Assembly: GCA_964652775.1 (NCBI GenBank)
Contig: CAZZAM010000017.1
Location: 5,754-69,753 of the forward strand
Direction: 5' to 3'
Source: UBA11346 sp038060575
Lineage (GTDB): Bacteria; Planctomycetota; UBA11346
DNA: 64,000 nucleotides
The notes beneath the pieces were generated by a model, which was given only the letters and a program-made list of their open reading frames with translations, was not told where the DNA came from and searched no databases. The position numbers and the translations under genes were made by a program. Shown one piece after another: positions 62,705-64,000 of the stretch (the stretch's first letter is position 1; each line of letters opens with the position of its first letter).

Positions 62705-62834
62705 CGATCGTCCTCATTAAAGTCTACGACGAAGTCGCGCAGCGGATCAAAGCGATCGCTGCCGAGCACGACATCCCGATGCTCGAGAACATCGCCATCG
62801 CCCGCGAAGTCGAGATCGGCAAGCCGATCAATCC
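62705..62834 (+). pseudogene. Copy 4: decayed fragment of the flhB 3' end
   Basis: The frame TIVLIKVYDEVAQRIKAIAAE... can be followed against flhB, with an in-frame 12-base loss (ENIAIAREV instead of ENIELARALAREV). The alignment stops at AAGCCGATCAATCC. Upstream the first part of the domain is missing. Confidence 0.85.
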
Positions 62835-63014
62835 AGTGCCCCGTGACGACGTGCTCCGGTCTCCGCTCAGCCCTGCGGGTTGATGAATTGGCCGCCGCGC
62901 CAAGCCAATTCCAAAGCCCAGCGTCGACACCAAACTATAACAGCGCCCATACGCTACGATTGCGTCGGCCTGAAGACCAGGGCGATTGTTGTCGAGCACG
63001 CTGCTGCATGGTGG
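62835..63014. other. Gap between flhB copy 4 and the ankyrin-like gene
   Basis: I see no gene in these 180 bases. Together with the repeats and copy 4 the gene-free stretch is 62476-63014. Confidence 0.5.
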
Positions 63015-63740
63015 TCATTCAGCGTTCTGTTTGATGAAGGCTTCGACGTCCTGCCGCTGTAGGTGTCGAGCCCAGAATTGCAGATCGCCCTCGAGAAATG
63101 AGTTATTCCCTTCCTCGTGACCAGGCGGAGCCAGATCCACGTAGTGAGGCCATGCGCGCATGGGGGAGGGCGTTGCCCGGTACACGTTGGTGAAGCAATC
63201 CAGAGAACATCCTCCGTAGAGAGCGGCCAGAGCAGGTGTTGGCCTTCGCGTGTCAGCCTGTGGCGTTGCGTAATAGCTGGAAATAACGGTCAAGTCGAAG
63301 CTGTTTGCCCACGCTTCATCACCAGTCATCAGGGCGACGTACAATGCCTGAAAACGCGTTTCATCAGAAACGCGCGGCACGAGATCGGCGTAGATGTCAG
63401 AAAAGCCAAAGAGGTGTGCGGCAACTAGGCCGGATACTGACACGTTGGTGCCCCATGCAGTCGGGTAGTGCGGCGACGTAAGACGCCGTTCGAATTCTAA
63501 CTGACGCTGGTGGTTGGAGGGATCAAACAGGTACCACGTGCTGTGGACATTGACGTCTGCACCAATCCGCATCAGTGATCGGATGATCTCCAGATTGCCA
63601 CTGTGGATGGCAAGCAAGAACGGTGGTGAGTGATGGAACTGTCGGTCCTCAAGGAGTTCGGGCTTCTTGCCAAGGCAATAGACGAACGCAGACCAGTCAG
63701 CGGCGAGATACGATTCGATCAATTCCGTGCGCCAATCCAT
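63015..63740 (-). CDS. Ankyrin-like protein of unknown function
   Basis: From the ATG at 63740 (MDWRTELIESYLAADW) the product has 241 residues; an upstream ATG at 63791 is an alternative. One clear ankyrin-type unit is visible (PFLLAIHSGNLEIIRSLMRI, near 37-60), with weaker helical units after it. No enzyme domain is recognised. It would bind another protein. It forms its own block between flhB copies 4 and 5. Confidence 0.6.
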   Translation of the reverse strand: MDWRTELIESYLAADWSAFVYCLGKKPELLEDRQFHHSPPFLLAIHSGNLEIIRSLMRIGADVNVHSTWYLFDPSNHQRQLEFERRLTSPHYPTAWGTNVSVSGLVAAHLFGFSDIYADLVPRVSDETRFQALYVALMTGDEAWANSFDLTVISSYYATPQADTRRPTPALAALYGGCSLDCFTNVYRATPSPMRAWPHYVDLAPPGHEEGNNSFLEGDLQFWARHLQRQDVEAFIKQNAE

Positions 63741-63791
63741 TGCCGCGAAGCAGGAGGCGATGCGCAGTTTGAATCTTCGTGATGACCACAT

Positions 63792-64000
63792 GGTCAGATC
63801 CCCTGATGTCCCTGGACGTGGGTTTACCGCGGCGGCTTGCCACCACCACGGCCAACATCAGTCCAACCTGTGTGGCAGTCGCAGTGAAGTCAGGCCAAAC
63901 AATATGGCCGCACCAATTGTTCTCGCGAAGGGCTACGACGAAGTCGCGCAGAGTACCATTCCGCGGGCAGCGGCAAGACTCTGACCATCTGCTGGCTGGC
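63792..64000. other. Gene-poor end of the window
   Basis: Apart from flhB copy 5 nothing that I can support is coded here; the next cargo would begin beyond the window edge. Confidence 0.5.
63867..63951 (+). pseudogene. Copy 5: most decayed fragment of the flhB 5' part of the cleavage domain
   Basis: The core 63898-63951 (NNMAAPIVLAKGYDEVAQ) is nearly identical to flhB. Upstream, ACCTGTGTGGCAGTCGCAGT aligns with the THVAVAL codons at about 18 of 25 bases and then loses the frame by one base. The copy stops at CGCAG and the DNA continues as unrelated sequence to the window end. Confidence 0.75.

Noticed and set aside
49224..64000. Integrase, transposase or phage genes that would explain the flhB copies
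   Set aside because: All larger frames were read; none shows tyrosine or serine recombinase or DDE motifs.
1..64000. tRNA or rRNA genes as insertion targets
   Set aside because: I looked for T-loop-like words and cloverleafs near block borders; the only GGTTCGA-like hits lie within coding regions and do not fold.

Overview
The window is GC-rich bacterial DNA carrying about 50 genes that I can support. I saw no rRNA, tRNA, integrase, transposase or CRISPR array. A Ser/Thr kinase with an N-terminal zinc ribbon, several AraC regulators, a UroD-like protein and a neutral-ceramidase-like protein in sugar clusters, and LPS-type trafficking genes (MltA, RND pump, lipoproteins) suggest a Gram-negative member of the PVC group (Planctomycetota, Lentisphaerota or Verrucomicrobiota). 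This placement is an inference from gene content, not proven.

Layout: (1) 0-10.1 kb, minus strand: a phenylacetate lower-pathway operon (fused 2-oxoacid dehydrogenase E1, E2, paaG, paaH, paaI, paaJ, paaZ, enoyl-CoA hydratase). (2) 10.4-25.4 kb: sugar and glycan genes (UroD-like protein, two AraC regulators, DMT and MFS transporters, GH51, AAC(3)-like and ceramidase-like proteins, a PhyH dioxygenase, a secreted protein of unknown function, GH38). (3) 25.5-48.1 kb: housekeeping and signalling genes (bioB, aminotransferase, an RsbW/SpoIIE-type phosphatase pair, pgpA, HPr, lysA, an XPB-like helicase with a Bax1-like nuclease, DUF350, mltA, queE, Ser/Thr kinase, ECF sigma factor with a putative anti-sigma factor, sulfotransferase, metG). 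(4) 48.2-64 kb: flhB followed by an accessory region.

Two structural themes stand out. In the first 48 kb most long intergenic gaps contain 20-60 bp arms of short reiterated words arranged as inverted pairs, and similar words occur inside metG, queE and the sulfotransferase gene. I see none of these after 48.2 kb. In their place, downstream of the intact flhB there are five extra same-strand partial copies of the flhB 3' end. Two are full-length copies of the FlhB C-terminal cleavage domain starting exactly at the NPTH motif, one is a 37-codon tail, and two distal ones are decayed. They separate self-contained cargo blocks: a methyltransferase with DsrE and an ArsR-rhodanese; thioredoxins, rhodanese and an RND pump; AraC with GH36; a secreted propeller-like protein; and an ankyrin-like protein. 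This looks like repeated insertion at the 3' end of flhB, with each event leaving behind a displaced 3' end. It is the best candidate here for an undescribed system.

How the genes work together: the first operon would oxidise a 2-oxoacid to an acyl-CoA and degrade ring-opened phenylacetyl-CoA to acetyl-CoA and succinyl-CoA. The second block would import and trim plant- or algal-type glycans (arabinose, mannose) under AraC control. Block B/C of the flhB island looks like a reactive-sulfur or thiol stress module.
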